A DNA stretch of 64,000 nt from Tolypothrix bouteillei VB521301 (lineage in GTDB: Bacteria > Cyanobacteriota > Cyanobacteriia > Cyanobacteriales > Nostocaceae). The notes below the pieces were generated by a model. It had not been told where the DNA came from, searched no databases, and was given only the letters and a program-made list of their open reading frames with translations. Where the stretch lies: contig NZ_JHEG04000001.1 in assembly GCF_000760695.4 (NCBI RefSeq), positions 3,444,452-3,508,451 on the forward strand. The letters run 5' to 3'. Of the stretch, positions 1 through 11,485 are shown in pieces. The position numbers and the translations under genes are program-made. Numbering within the stretch: position 1 is the stretch's first letter; every line of letters starts with the position of its first letter.

Positions 1-695
1 TAATGACAATTTCCCAATCACTAAACCAGCGGTCTACTCTTCTAAAGAGTAAGAATTTACCCTGGTTGTGATTAAGATACTGAGCGATCCCAGCAGGTAT
101 CATATTATCCTGTTGTTGCTAAACAAGCAAATAAAAGTTTTAGATATCTTTTTTGCTTATTACTATAATTTCAATTTAAATTTTTTATAACTGGCTGGCG
201 CTCAAATACAGCAAAGCGTTTAGAAATCGCCTTTTGACATCATTTTTTGGAATTGGGAATTTTGGAAAAAGTATCAATTAATATAGGCATCAGGAGTTAA
301 GGGTTAGGATCTGGGGAAAAAATTTTTCATGTTTGGAGATCGGCTTTTCCCTTGATTGGCTGACTGACAAAAAGAACGCCACCTCTGTTACTAAGCACTT
401 ATAGAAACGGGGTTAAAAAGCCCCCCTGTCTCCATGAGAGAGGGTGAGGCTTGTGAAAAGGAGTCGGGGAATAATCAAAGAAGTATGCAGCCGGGAAACG
501 AGAATAGAAGAATGCTGAATGCCCCATGCATCATGCCTTTTGCTGCATAAGTATGCCCATTACCCAAGAGGAGGGATCAAAGAAAATTCACAATCTCTGG
601 GAGATTGGAAAAAAAACACTGCCAAATGTAACGGATTGCAAAGTATAATAAAAGCGATAAAACGATTAAGAATTATTCAATATCACAAAGGTTAA
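1..695. other. Gene-free region upstream of crtP
   Basis: No convincing reading frame or RNA gene was seen here. The last 100 bases are AT-rich and contain a TATAAT-like hexamer at 644-649, about 47 bases before the crtP start, but no good -35 box at the right spacing, so I do not call a promoter. An AAAGG ribosome binding site at 687-691 precedes the crtP ATG. A C-rich stretch near 420-450 resembles dispersed intergenic repeats found elsewhere in the window (near 8690 and 11400). Confidence 0.5.
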
Positions 696-3051
<2,356 letters not shown>

Positions 3052-3070
3052 GGTTAGTCCTCGGTCATCG

Positions 3071-3112
3071 GTCATTTGTCATACAAAGGACAAGAGATCG
3101 ATGACAAATGAC
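3071..3112. repeat. 12-bp perfect inverted repeat downstream of crtB
   Basis: GTCATTTGTCAT at 3071-3082 is the exact reverse complement of ATGACAAATGAC at 3101-3112, with an 18-base spacer. It lies 20 bases after the crtB stop and is preceded by a partial heptamer repeat (TCGGTCA). It could stop or stabilise the crtPB transcript, but there is no T-tract, so a plain repeat is equally likely. Confidence 0.45.
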
Positions 3113-3121
3113 AATTAACTA

Positions 3122-3151
3122 TTGACAAGCCAAATTTTGTTCTGGTAACAT
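3122..3151 (+). promoter_or_regulatory. Possible promoter of tRNA-Ser
   Basis: A consensus TTGACA at 3122-3127 is followed after 18 bases by TAACAT at 3146-3151, 16 bases before the mature tRNA 5' end. Spacing and position fit a housekeeping sigma promoter. This is inferred from sequence only. Confidence 0.4.
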
Positions 3152-3167
3152 TAGTATTCGTGACCCT

Positions 3168-3259
3168 GGAGAGGTGGCTGAGTGGTCGAAAGCGGCAGAT
3201 TGCTAATCTGTTGTACGGTTCGTAAGGCCGTACCGAGGGTTCGAATCCCTCCCTCTCCG
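3168..3259 (+). tRNA. tRNA-Ser (anticodon GCU)
   Basis: The 92-nucleotide class II tRNA folds with acceptor stem GGAGAGG (3168-3174) pairing CCTCTCC (3252-3258) and discriminator G. The anticodon loop TTGCTAA puts GCT at 3202-3204, flanked by a 5-bp stem. A long variable arm (about 3210-3231) and the T-arm GGTTCGAATCC follow, as expected for serine. CCA is not encoded. It reads AGU/AGC codons. Confidence 0.97.
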
Positions 3260-3519
3260 TTTTTCGCAAAAGAAAAATAAATTAAGAAAAGATACATCCT
3301 CCTATTGGGGGATATTGCTGTTATTATTTATCTTCTGGAGCCAATAGAAAAACTGACCTGACTTCAAAACAGGAATTGGAGACTGGGGAACAATCACCGA
3401 TCGCCAATTGCTTTTTCATAAGTCCCGGTATACACAGTTAAAACGACTTCTGGAAATTTAGTCAAATTTTAATTTTAATATTCAGGCTCCTATTAAAGAA
3501 GAGGAGTGAAATTTACTGC

Positions 3520-4836
3520 ATGAAAAGAACAAGCACAGCCTTAGCACTGGCTTTATTAACAACAGGCGTGGGTTTCCTGACAGCCGCTTGTGATACCCAA
3601 GCCCCTCAAACTCCAACAACTAGTAGTGGTAACACAACCCCAGGAAGCTCAAATACAACTGGTAGTGGTAGTGGGCTAAAAATAGGTTCCTTGCTCCCAG
3701 CAACTGGAGATCTATCCTCTATCGGGCAACAAATGATACCAGCAGTTCCCTTTTTAGTTGAGACAGTCAATGCTTGTGGCGGTGTCAACGGTCAACCCGT
3801 GACACTCATTCAGGTAGACGACCAAACCGATCCTAAAGCGGGTGCGATCGGTATGACAAAACTTGCAACTGTAGATAAGGTAGCGGGTGTGGTCGGTTCC
3901 TTTGCCAGCAGCGTTTCTACTGCTGCTGTCTCAATTGCTACTCAGAACAAAGTCATGCTCATTTCTCCCGGTAGTACAAGCCCCGTATTTACCGAACAAG
4001 CAAAAAAAGGAGAATTTAAAGGCTTTTGGGCGCGTACTGTTCCACCTGATAGCTATCAAGGACCAGCCCTAGCAACACTGGCAAATAAAAGAGGTTACAA
4101 GCGAGTTTCCACCCTCGTAATTAATAACGATTACGGCGTTGGTTTTGAACAAGCATTTGTACGAGCTTTTGAGAAATTGGGGGGAACTGTTGTTAACAAA
4201 AACAACCCAGTTCGTTACGACCCCAAATCAACCACGTTTGAGAGTGAAGCCGCAGCGGCTTTTGGGGGCAAACCGGATGCCGTTCTGGGAGTTTTTTATG
4301 TAGAAACAGGTAGCTTGCTTTTAAAATCAGCATACCAGCAAGGATTGCTCCAGGGGGTTCAGGTGATGCTGACTGATGGTATGAAGTCAGATGAGTTTCC
4401 CCAACAAGTTGGCAAAACAAACGATGGAAAATATATTGTCACTGGCGTAATTGGTACAGTACCGGGTTCTAACGGAAAAGCATTAGATGCTCTTACCAAA
4501 CTTTGGCAATCGAAAAAAGGTGGTTCACCAGGAGAATTCGCTCCTCAATCATGGGATGCAACTGCTTTACTCGTACTAGCCGCACAAGCTGCTAAGGAGA
4601 ACACAGGTAAAGGTATAGCGAACAAAATCCGTGAGGTATCGAATGCTCCGGGAGTGGAAGTCACAGATGTTTGTGAGGGATTGAAGCTACTGAAAGAAGG
4701 GAAAGATATTAATTACCAAGGAGCAAGTGGCAACGTAGATGTTGACGCAAACGGTGATGTCATTGGTATTTATAATGTCTGGAGTGTAGAAGCTGATGGC
4801 AAACTCAAAACCATTGACAAAGTAAGTCCGCAGTAA
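3520..4836 (+). CDS. ABC transporter substrate-binding lipoprotein (branched-chain/neutral amino acid type)
   Basis: A type I periplasmic binding protein of the LivK-like family, expected to deliver an amino acid or related solute to an ABC importer. It has a lipoprotein signal peptide with lipobox LTAAC, so Cys24 would be lipidated, then a Ser/Thr/Gly/Asn/Pro-rich linker (about residues 25-52). The binding domain begins at KIGSLLPATGDLS, the usual first strand of this family, and includes the YGVGFEQAF segment. 438 residues is normal. A GAGGAG ribosome binding site sits 13 bases upstream, a slightly long spacing. No permease or ATPase gene is adjacent, so the partner is encoded elsewhere. 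Ligand specificity cannot be read from the sequence. Confidence 0.88.
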   Translation: MKRTSTALALALLTTGVGFLTAACDTQAPQTPTTSSGNTTPGSSNTTGSGSGLKIGSLLPATGDLSSIGQQMIPAVPFLVETVNACGGVNGQPVTLIQVDDQTDPKAGAIGMTKLATVDKVAGVVGSFASSVSTAAVSIATQNKVMLISPGSTSPVFTEQAKKGEFKGFWARTVPPDSYQGPALATLANKRGYKRVSTLVINNDYGVGFEQAFVRAFEKLGGTVVNKNNPVRYDPKSTTFESEAAAAFGGKPDAVLGVFYVETGSLLLKSAYQQGLLQGVQVMLTDGMKSDEFPQQVGKTNDGKYIVTGVIGTVPGSNGKALDALTKLWQSKKGGSPGEFAPQSWDATALLVLAAQAAKENTGKGIANKIREVSNAPGVEVTDVCEGLKLLKEGKDINYQGASGNVDVDANGDVIGIYNVWSVEADGKLKTIDKVSPQ

Positions 4837-4880
4837 AGTAGATTACCAGTCAATCTGACTTTGAATTAAATGCACGATTA

Positions 4881-4899
4881 AGGTGGGCAATGCCCACCT
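4881..4899. terminator. Hairpin between convergent genes
   Basis: AGGTGGGC and GCCCACCT form an 8-bp perfect stem with a 3-base loop, midway between the convergent genes ending at 4836 and 4914. Position fits a bidirectional terminator, but the T-tract is poor, and a related palindrome occurs near 11009-11031, so it may also be a dispersed repeat. Confidence 0.45.
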
Positions 4900-4913
4900 G
4901 AGTGAGTCTTTAT

Positions 4914-5786
4914 TTAACGACCAAAGAGACTGCCAAAGTTGTAACCAATTCCAATCGCCAAACCAACATCTGTATTATCAAAAAATGCTGCATTTACCGC
5001 AGCTGTTGCCGTAAACTGAGATGATATTGGTACGTCAATACCACCAGTTAGCAAGAAAGCAACATCAGCATCGTCGCTCGTTTCAATAGCGACACCAGCA
5101 CCAAGATAAGGAGCAATAGGCAATGGTTCGGAGAAAGGATCTATCGACCTGAATGAAAAGTCATAAGTTACCGGAATGAGAATAGCTGTATCGTCTCCAA
5201 TCACAACTGAGGGACGCGCAGATAAAACACGTGTCAGCCCGATTTTGCTGAGAACCATAAAGTTCCCATCGCCCAAAGCAGAGTCGCCACCCAAGCCGAT
5301 GTTTCCTCCTATCCCGATATAGCTCGAGCCACCGCGAGTTCTTCGCCCTGGATCGACAGTCGTAATATCGGATTGTGCTACTTGAGAAGTAGATGGCTTA
5401 AGCTGCGTTTCTGTATTTTGGGGAGTGACAAGCACTGCTGATGATGTGAACGTCGTTCCCGGTACGGGAGTCACTACATTGTTAGAAGTTTCCGGTTGTG
5501 TGTGATTTTGTACTGGCTGCACCCGATTTAGCTCACCAGCAGATGCCACAGTATTTTCGGGAACAGAAGATTCCTGCACAGATGGAGTAAAAACATTTGG
5601 ATAGAAGTTTTCTACCTCAACGGGTGTTGTTTGGGGAGATACTTCAGTTCCAGAAGATAATGTCAACTGCTCGCCGTTTGCAGTATCTGCTACTTGAGCA
5701 ACAGCAGGCACGCTGACACCAAGAAGTGCTACAGCCGATAGACTTAGCAAGCAAAAAGCATTTTTACGGAAAAAAATAGTGTTCAC
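4914..5786 (-). CDS. Outer-membrane-like beta-barrel protein, function unknown
   Basis: A signal peptide is visible (hydrophobic core LLSLSAVALLGV, likely cleavage after AVA). A Thr/Pro/Val-rich, low-complexity linker of about 100 residues follows, then a C-terminal region of about 140 residues with alternating polar and hydrophobic strands (GIGGNIGLGGDS, APYLGAGVAIET, GLAIGIGYNFGSLFGR), typical of small outer-membrane barrels. The start is decided by the ribosome binding site: a GTG at 5792 would overlap the GAGGAG sequence, whereas the in-frame GTG at 5786 lies 5 bases after it, giving 290 residues. No specific function is recognisable. Confidence 0.75.
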   Translation of the reverse strand: MNTIFFRKNAFCLLSLSAVALLGVSVPAVAQVADTANGEQLTLSSGTEVSPQTTPVEVENFYPNVFTPSVQESSVPENTVASAGELNRVQPVQNHTQPETSNNVVTPVPGTTFTSSAVLVTPQNTETQLKPSTSQVAQSDITTVDPGRRTRGGSSYIGIGGNIGLGGDSALGDGNFMVLSKIGLTRVLSARPSVVIGDDTAILIPVTYDFSFRSIDPFSEPLPIAPYLGAGVAIETSDDADVAFLLTGGIDVPISSQFTATAAVNAAFFDNTDVGLAIGIGYNFGSLFGR

Positions 5787-6019
5787 AATCACTCCTCAAA
5801 AATATTGCCTGAAAAATAATTAACTTGTCAGATTTTCAGCCAACTTTTAGCAATATCCACCATTTAACACTAAAAAAATCATTCCATCATCCTCTATTGG
5901 ATATGCCCGTGCAGAAATTTTCAATTATTTCAAGACCTTCTGAATGAAACCGCCTCTACATGGCATATAGTGAGGACTTTTTATCTTATTCAAGCGGTCT
6001 TGATTCTGAACGTTCTTAC

Positions 6020-7099
6020 CTACTCATCAATTTGCCAAGAATCTTTGGTTACATTTTCATCTACAATTCTCCTGGGTTTTACAATCACAATGATTCTTCC
6101 CAAAAGAGGGACTTCTGGGGATGTTTCAAACCACTGAAAGTCTAATTCTCCAGAGTTATCTACTACAAAATAACTGTTTGAGTCCCATTCTCGTTGAGCG
6201 CGGTCTACAACTACCAACACTGGTTCTGATGGATTTTGGATCTGGTTGGGAAATTTACCGCTTTTACACAATATCGCCACGGGGTCTTCTGCACTTAGCA
6301 AGACTTGCCAGCCGGGTAAAGGAACCCAAGCTTGCTCTCCGGCAAATTTAACCATGCGAAATGGTTCTATCTCCTCAATGAGGGGTACTGCTTGCAAATC
6401 TTCTTGTGTCAGTGGTAGTTCACCAACTACTGGTATAGCACGAGGTAAGTCCGCTTCTGATTCCAAGCGATAAAAAGGCAGAGAAGGAGCGGGACGACTG
6501 GGAACAACGGTAAAATCGGTAAGTAATTGTTCGATTTGTTTCCGGGCGGTTTGCGAGTAGGCAAAGCGCAAACCTTTGGCAATCAAGCGAGAACGTTCTT
6601 GTAAATCTGTGTTTTGACGGGCTAACTTCCAAGCTTGATAGGCAACAGCATCGCCTGGATGATTCTCAAATCCCTCTGGTAGGGTACGGAAGCGAGAAAA
6701 CTCTTTTATTGCCTTGGCGATTTCTTTTGCACCATCAACATCAATTTTATTTTGGAAGGCCAGTTCGGCTGCTGCTGTCCTTTCTTCTTGGGTTAGCAGG
6801 CGAAATTCATACAAAATATCGCTACCTCTGGTGGAGTAATGCGATCGCACTTCTGCTGGTGCATTTACTTTTTCTATAGAATTGTAAACTTGTGCGCCAA
6901 CAGTGACTTGATTTTGTTGTACGGGCTCAAATCCAGTTGCTTCAAAAATTTCTTGTGGATTATAACCTAGTTTTTGCAGTTGGGCGATCGCAATTCCCCA
7001 TTCCACCCAGTTACCTTGTTTTTGTCTGAGTTTTCTTAGCAACTCTAGGGCTACATCGTTGTTATTTGGCTCTTGAACATTAGGTGGTAAGTCAGTCAT
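6020..7099 (-). CDS. raf1: RuBisCO accumulation factor 1
   Basis: Raf1 is a dimeric chaperone that helps folded RbcL subunits assemble into the RbcL8 core. The 359-residue length fits the family. The N-terminal helical part contains the typical segment LLRKLRQKQGNWVEWG and the passage IFEATGFEPVQQNQ; a helical middle (about residues 90-190) and a beta-rich C-terminal dimerisation domain (about 210-345, with AGEQAWVPLPGWQVL) follow. It is transcribed divergently from the receiver-GAF gene at 7388. The rbcLXS genes are not in the window. Confidence 0.92.
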   Translation of the reverse strand: MTDLPPNVQEPNNNDVALELLRKLRQKQGNWVEWGIAIAQLQKLGYNPQEIFEATGFEPVQQNQVTVGAQVYNSIEKVNAPAEVRSHYSTRGSDILYEFRLLTQEERTAAAELAFQNKIDVDGAKEIAKAIKEFSRFRTLPEGFENHPGDAVAYQAWKLARQNTDLQERSRLIAKGLRFAYSQTARKQIEQLLTDFTVVPSRPAPSLPFYRLESEADLPRAIPVVGELPLTQEDLQAVPLIEEIEPFRMVKFAGEQAWVPLPGWQVLLSAEDPVAILCKSGKFPNQIQNPSEPVLVVVDRAQREWDSNSYFVVDNSGELDFQWFETSPEVPLLGRIIVIVKPRRIVDENVTKDSWQIDE

Positions 7100-7208
7100 A
7101 AGTGTTTCAGCAAGCTTTTAGAGGAGAAGACTATATTAAAAATTTACAAGAAGAAAGCCAGAAGGTAGAAAGGAAGATGTTACCGAGCATTAATAAATAT
7201 TAATAATA

Positions 7209-7220
7209 CGTAAATTTACG
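7209..7220. promoter_or_regulatory. 12-bp palindrome in a divergent intergenic region
   Basis: CGTAAATTTACG is a perfect palindrome located between raf1 (minus strand, starting at 7099) and the receiver-GAF gene (plus strand, from 7388). A dimeric regulator could bind here, but no known operator is matched and a chance palindrome is possible. Confidence 0.25.
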
Positions 7221-7387
7221 CATGCAAAAAGTTGAATTTGTCTGCGATTTTTCTTGTAGTTTTTGTCAAAAGTGAGTATAACCAGTTCAGGTGCGATGAA
7301 ATATTACTTATGCCTAAGATTGTGTTAAGTTTTAAGCCTGCTGAGTACAGAATATAACAAAAAATCAAGATTAAAAGGAATCTGTTT

Positions 7388-8341
7388 ATGAATAATCCCC
7401 TTCCCGAATTAGATAAAATCCGCCGTCAACTCGTGAATGTAGAAAGCCGTAGAAAGGCAAAAATGCTAGTGGTTGACGACGAGCCAGATAATCTTGATTT
7501 GCTGTATCGGACTTTCCGCCGGGACTTTCAAGTTCTAAAAGCAGACAGTGGAGTGAATGCGCTGCAAGTGTTGGCATCAGAAGGAGAAGTCGCAGTTATT
7601 ATCTCCGACCAGAGGATGCCAGAAATGAAAGGAACAGAGTTTCTCAGTAAGACCGTTCCTCAATTTCCCGACACGGTTAGAATTATTCTTACCGGCTTTA
7701 CTGATATTGAAGATTTAGTAGAAGCAATCAACGCCGGACAAGTCTACAAGTACATTACCAAGCCTTGGGACCCCGTTGAACTCAAGGCAGTAGTACAGCG
7801 AGCAGTAGAAACCTATGAATTGCTAAAGCAACGGACTGAAGAATTGAGACGCGCCAATGCTCAAATGGGGTTACTAGCTGTCCTCGTACACGTGACTCAA
7901 CAAGCTTCTAGCCTGGAAGCAGCACTCGATCCTATCGCCAAAGCATTCGGCGATAGTTTTTCTGCAGATGGGTGTATTTTGCAACTCGTAGAGGGTAAGG
8001 CTTTGATTGCAAAGCAAGGCACTTACAGCAATGGAGGAAGTTTAGAAAATTGGCTCGATCGCGACCCCCTGACAACAGAAGCCATTGCCAACCAGCAACT
8101 ACAAGTTTCAGTCAATATACCCAACGATCAAAAGCTAGCTGGTGTTGCTCACTATCAGTCGAACAGCGTCCAAGCCCACTTGATTATCCCCATCACTTTT
8201 CGAGAAGAAGTTTTGGCGGTGCTGTCCCTACAATGGAAACAACCTTGCACTTTACGTGAAGATGAACTGAAACTGATTCATCTATCAGCACAACTAGTTG
8301 CGATGGCGCTGATTACCACTCGTCACTATCAACCGACTTAG
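7388..8341 (+). CDS. Response regulator: receiver domain plus GAF-type domain
   Basis: Residues about 25-145 form a CheY-like receiver: the acidic pair D30-D31 in VVDDEP, phospho-acceptor D74 in ISDQRMPEM, the Thr in LTGF, and the Lys in YITKPWDP. This sequence style (ISDQRMP, ILTGFTD, KYITKPW) matches receivers often paired with HD-GYP or PAS/GAF modules. A coiled-coil linker (about 145-165, QRTEELRRANAQ) leads to a GAF-like domain (about 175-310). There is no DNA-binding, GGDEF or kinase domain, so output is probably by protein interaction or ligand sensing. An AAAGGA ribosome binding site precedes the ATG. No cognate histidine kinase is adjacent. Confidence 0.88.
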   Translation: MNNPLPELDKIRRQLVNVESRRKAKMLVVDDEPDNLDLLYRTFRRDFQVLKADSGVNALQVLASEGEVAVIISDQRMPEMKGTEFLSKTVPQFPDTVRIILTGFTDIEDLVEAINAGQVYKYITKPWDPVELKAVVQRAVETYELLKQRTEELRRANAQMGLLAVLVHVTQQASSLEAALDPIAKAFGDSFSADGCILQLVEGKALIAKQGTYSNGGSLENWLDRDPLTTEAIANQQLQVSVNIPNDQKLAGVAHYQSNSVQAHLIIPITFREEVLAVLSLQWKQPCTLREDELKLIHLSAQLVAMALITTRHYQPT

Positions 8342-9330
8342 TAAATCAGCAAAAGTCTTAGGAATTTCTAGGGGGAAAATTATTCCATATTGTGGGACGG
8401 AGAGGGACGTCCACACTACAACAAATGGTGGTCGTTACTGAATAAAACCCTTCTCTCAAAGGAGTTGGGAGCCCTTTCCTTTTGGAAGAGGGCTCCCAAT
8501 GCAGTTTTCACGATTACAGTGCGCCCGCCTAACGCTACACAATGGTACGGATAGTTCGATGAGTTCTGCTTTATATTAACCAGACATACTAAGACATCCT
8601 TCAACAATTCTTGCTTCCACTAGCGCAGTTGGCTGCTTATCTCATACGAGAAGAGATACAGCAGATTTCAACTTGGTGAGGTACAAAAATTACCCCCCTC
8701 TGTCCCCCAAAGCATCGGGGGGATGAAAGGGGGGTGTACCTCACCGTTACTAGCCCCAATGCGTTGCATATTACTCCCTTTCCGCCATAAGACTACCGAT
8801 CTTCTTCTCCTCTTTCCTCTGTGTCCTCTGCGCCTCTGCGGTTCATTTAATTAAGAAATCTTCGAGCGGGAAGGGAGTAAGTACAAATCCAGGTAAAACT
8901 TTTCCGCCTGAAAGAGTTTGAGGTAATTTTCAATTACCTTTCTGGAATCCCATACTACTATAATGTATCTAGAATAAACCCTCAATACTCCTCAGATAGT
9001 TGAAATGAAGTAGTAGCAAAAAACGGTTCCCAAAAACAATAGGGACTGACAACAGAATTTTTTGGCTTTAAGCAAAGTCTCACATCTTATAGAACGAGCG
9101 TTACCTTCGGATTGTCCGGCGTTGGCTGCGGAGGAAACCCTGCTCTAGCATTGGTCTCACCGCCTGCTTTCTCCTGACTCAGCGATCGTCATAGTATGGG
9201 GACAAATATTTACGTTATTGGATAGAAGCATGAATTATCCTCATCCCTAACTCTTCTTCCCGTGGGAGAAGGAAGAAGGGAATGGGTGGGGAAACTATGC
9301 ACTACATAGTTTTATTGGGGTTTGGAAAGA
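8342..9330. other. Long gene-free region with dispersed repeats
   Basis: About 1 kb without a credible gene. It contains a long hairpin at 8465-8499 (listed separately), a C/G-run repeat near 8692-8735 (CCCCCAAAG...GGGGGG) and a pyrimidine-rich CTCTGTGTCCTCTGCGCC type sequence near 8815-8850, both of styles widespread between cyanobacterial genes. A short minus-strand frame at 8416-8607 has no ribosome binding site and overlaps the hairpin, so I do not call it. Confidence 0.5.
8465..8499. repeat. Long hairpin, perfect 11-bp stem with inner stem
   Basis: TTGGGAGCCCT (8465-8475) is the exact reverse complement of AGGGCTCCCAA (8489-8499). Inside it TTCC and GGAA form a second short stem around a TTTT loop, with one bulged G. 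It lies 124 bases downstream of the receiver-GAF gene. It may act as a transcript end or be a mobile palindromic repeat. Confidence 0.6.
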
Positions 9331-10971
9331 ATGCAGAAAAAATCAATATTGTTGGCTGAAAATTTGGGCTATGAACTTAGCGCAACTAGGGTCTTATTTA
9401 AAGGCGTTCATCTCAGCATTGCAGAGAAAGATCGCATTGCTTTAGTTGGTTCTAATGGAGTGGGAAAATCAACTCTCTTAAAAATCTTAGCCGCTCAACT
9501 TAATCCCACAACGGGTTCTATTACGCGTCAAGGCACAATATACTACTTACCGCAAATCAGCACTATTAAACAGGAGAGTAAAGCAGAAACAGTTCTTGAT
9601 TTTTTAAGTTCTATTTCTGAGGAATGGTGGGATATTGAAGCCATTTTGGAAACACAATTCAATACCAATCTCGATTTATCCTTACCGCTTTTCAATCTTA
9701 GTGGTGGTGAACTCACAAAGTTATTCCTAGCTATTGGTTTAGCACAACAACCAAAGTTGTTACTGTTAGACGAACCAACTAACCATATGGATTTGATGGC
9801 GTTAGAAAGTTTAAAAGGCTTTCTCAATAACTTTGAAGGAGCATTTGTCCTTGTTTCGCACAAACCATTTTTCTTAGACCAAGTAACAGAAATAACTTGG
9901 GAACTCACACCAGAGGGAATCAAAGTTTATGGAGGTCATTTTTCTTTATACCGAGAACAAAAAGAAACAGAGTTAGAAGCAGCATTGCGATCGCATGAAG
10001 TTGCGAGAAAAGAACTCAAACGTGCTAAAGCCTCAGCATTACAAGAACAGCAAAGAGCAGCCCAATCCCGCAAAAGAGGTGAGCAGCTAGCAGGTAGCAT
10101 TCCTAAAATTGTAGCTGGAATGATGAAACGAAAAGCAGAGGTAACAGCAGGAATTGCAAAACAAAAACATGAAGCCATTGTTGAGAAGGCAACACAGAAA
10201 TTTACAGAGACAAAAGTCAGAACAGCAAAGGCTACAAGTATTCAATTGGAAGAAAGAAGTCAAAAACGGAGAAATCTTATTGATATTCAGGGTGCGAATC
10301 TTTGGGTAGGTGAAAGCTTGCTAATTAAAAACATTCAGCTTCATCTTTCTTCAGGCGATCGCATAACTGTAGCTGGTGCTAATGGTTCTGGCAAATCAAG
10401 TCTGGCAAAAGCTATTTTGCCTAAATTGGCAACAGATGATGCACGGTATTTAACCAATAAGTTATCGATAGAGCTTAAAGATAGCTCAACCGCTATACTG
10501 GCTTCAAGATCGACAACAAAAGCTGTATATCTCGACCAAACTTACGAAATCGTCAATCGTACTCAGACAATTCTCGAAAATATGCAAGCTGCTAACCCCA
10601 ATCTTAGCTATCAGCTTTTGCGACAGCAGTTGGGACACTTCCTATTTAAATATGATGATGTCAACAAACCAGCATCAGTTTTAAGTGGGGGTGAATTAGC
10701 AAGGTTAGCGATCGCGATTATCAGTATTTCCGAAATCGATCTGCTGATTCTTGATGAACCAACAAACAATTTGGATATCGAAACCGTCAATCAAATGGTA
10801 GAAAGTCTTAATGAATATCAAGGTGCGCTTTGGATCATTTCTCACGATTTGGATTTCTTAAGCCGCATTGATATTCACCAAGCTTATAAGTTGAGCCAGC
10901 AAACCCTGCAAATGACCACATACTTACCCAGCAAACCCGAACAATATTATCAAGAGTTACTTACTAGCTAG
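9331..10971 (+). CDS. ABC-F family ATPase (soluble, two nucleotide-binding domains)
   Basis: Two ABC ATPase domains with no membrane segments. Walker A motifs are GSNGVGKST (about residues 40-48) and GANGSGKSS (about 348-356); each domain has an LSGGE signature (about 123 and 450) and a Walker B ending LLLLDEPTNHMD or LLILDEPTNNLD. A charged helical linker rich in Lys, Arg, Glu and Ala (about residues 200-310) joins them, as in ABC-F translation factors and ribosome-protection resistance proteins. Which role applies cannot be decided here. I chose the ATG at 9331 (546 residues); a TTG three codons upstream is an alternative. It stands alone between long non-coding regions. Confidence 0.88.
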   Translation: MQKKSILLAENLGYELSATRVLFKGVHLSIAEKDRIALVGSNGVGKSTLLKILAAQLNPTTGSITRQGTIYYLPQISTIKQESKAETVLDFLSSISEEWWDIEAILETQFNTNLDLSLPLFNLSGGELTKLFLAIGLAQQPKLLLLDEPTNHMDLMALESLKGFLNNFEGAFVLVSHKPFFLDQVTEITWELTPEGIKVYGGHFSLYREQKETELEAALRSHEVARKELKRAKASALQEQQRAAQSRKRGEQLAGSIPKIVAGMMKRKAEVTAGIAKQKHEAIVEKATQKFTETKVRTAKATSIQLEERSQKRRNLIDIQGANLWVGESLLIKNIQLHLSSGDRITVAGANGSGKSSLAKAILPKLATDDARYLTNKLSIELKDSSTAILASRSTTKAVYLDQTYEIVNRTQTILENMQAANPNLSYQLLRQQLGHFLFKYDDVNKPASVLSGGELARLAIAIISISEIDLLILDEPTNNLDIETVNQMVESLNEYQGALWIISHDLDFLSRIDIHQAYKLSQQTLQMTTYLPSKPEQYYQELLTS

Positions 10972-11317
10972 AAGTGTTGAATGAGTCTCTTTTATTTTTG
11001 AACTGAGATAGGGCGGGTAATGCCCACCCTAGAATACTTAGTACTTACAATTTTTTATAAATTATCTATGCTTGTTATAAAGGACGACGCAATAGATAAT
11101 TCTTTAACCTGTAGAGCTTGCTCTAGATGTATTTCTACCAGCAAAATTTTTAGATATGTAAAGATCTACCGTTTGACACATCTCCAAAATCCAAAGAATG
11201 TAAATTTTTGTACATTACGAGATGTATATTTTGAAACTTAAAATGCTAGGATTTTGTTTTAATGTACTTTAGTAGTGTTAATTTGATTGTCATTTTTATA
11301 AATTAACATTTTAAAAA

Positions 11318-11465
11318 TTAACGTGAGTTCGACAGACCTCACACTCACTTCCTCTCATCAAACGGCAGAGGAAAACCAATCTTATCATCAGGGTTTGAAA
11401 GCCCTCTCTTTGCAGGGGAGGGGTTTGGGGTGCTGTCTGTTTTGACTTCAGTAAACTCGCGTTAA
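11318..11465. mobile_element. MITE-like element, 148 bp
   Basis: The ends TTAACGTGAGTT (11318-11329) and AACTCGCGTTAA (11454-11465) are inverted repeats matching at 11 of 12 positions. Just inside, ACAGAC (11332-11337) and GTCTGT (11435-11440) are also complementary. The interior includes a C/G-rich segment like those of other intergenic repeats and no coding frame. It looks like a non-autonomous miniature transposable element, ending 5 bases before the ribosome binding site of the next gene. Confidence 0.45.
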
Positions 11466-11470
11466 TAATT

Positions 11471-11480
11471 AGGAGGTGAT
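11471..11480 (+). promoter_or_regulatory. Very strong ribosome binding site for a TTG start
   Basis: AGGAGGTGAT is a full-length match to the 16S rRNA 3' tail. It is placed 5 bases (9 from GGAGG) before the TTG at 11486, which fixes that unusual start. The nearer ATG at 11479 overlaps the site and opens a frame that stops after 42 codons. Confidence 0.75.
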
Positions 11481-11485
11481 GAAAG

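Larger units (their letters stand above)
10972..11485. other. Gene-free region with palindrome and MITE-like element
   Basis: No credible gene: a frame at 11020-11241 begins inside a palindromic repeat and has no homology-like features. The palindrome at 11009-11031 (TAGGGCGGGT / GCCCACCCTA, imperfect) is related to the hairpin at 4881-4899. The right half holds a MITE-like element at 11318-11465. Confidence 0.5.

Noticed and set aside
3072..3269. Minus-strand reading frame of 65 codons across the tRNA-Ser gene
   Set aside because: It is the complement of the tRNA; such frames are common artefacts and have no ribosome binding site.
9331..10971. Specific antibiotic-resistance call for the ABC-F protein
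   Set aside because: Motifs identify the ABC-F family only; resistance and housekeeping members cannot be separated by eye.
11020..11241. 73-codon plus-strand frame after the ABC-F gene
   Set aside because: It starts in a palindromic repeat without a ribosome binding site and the product has no recognisable features.
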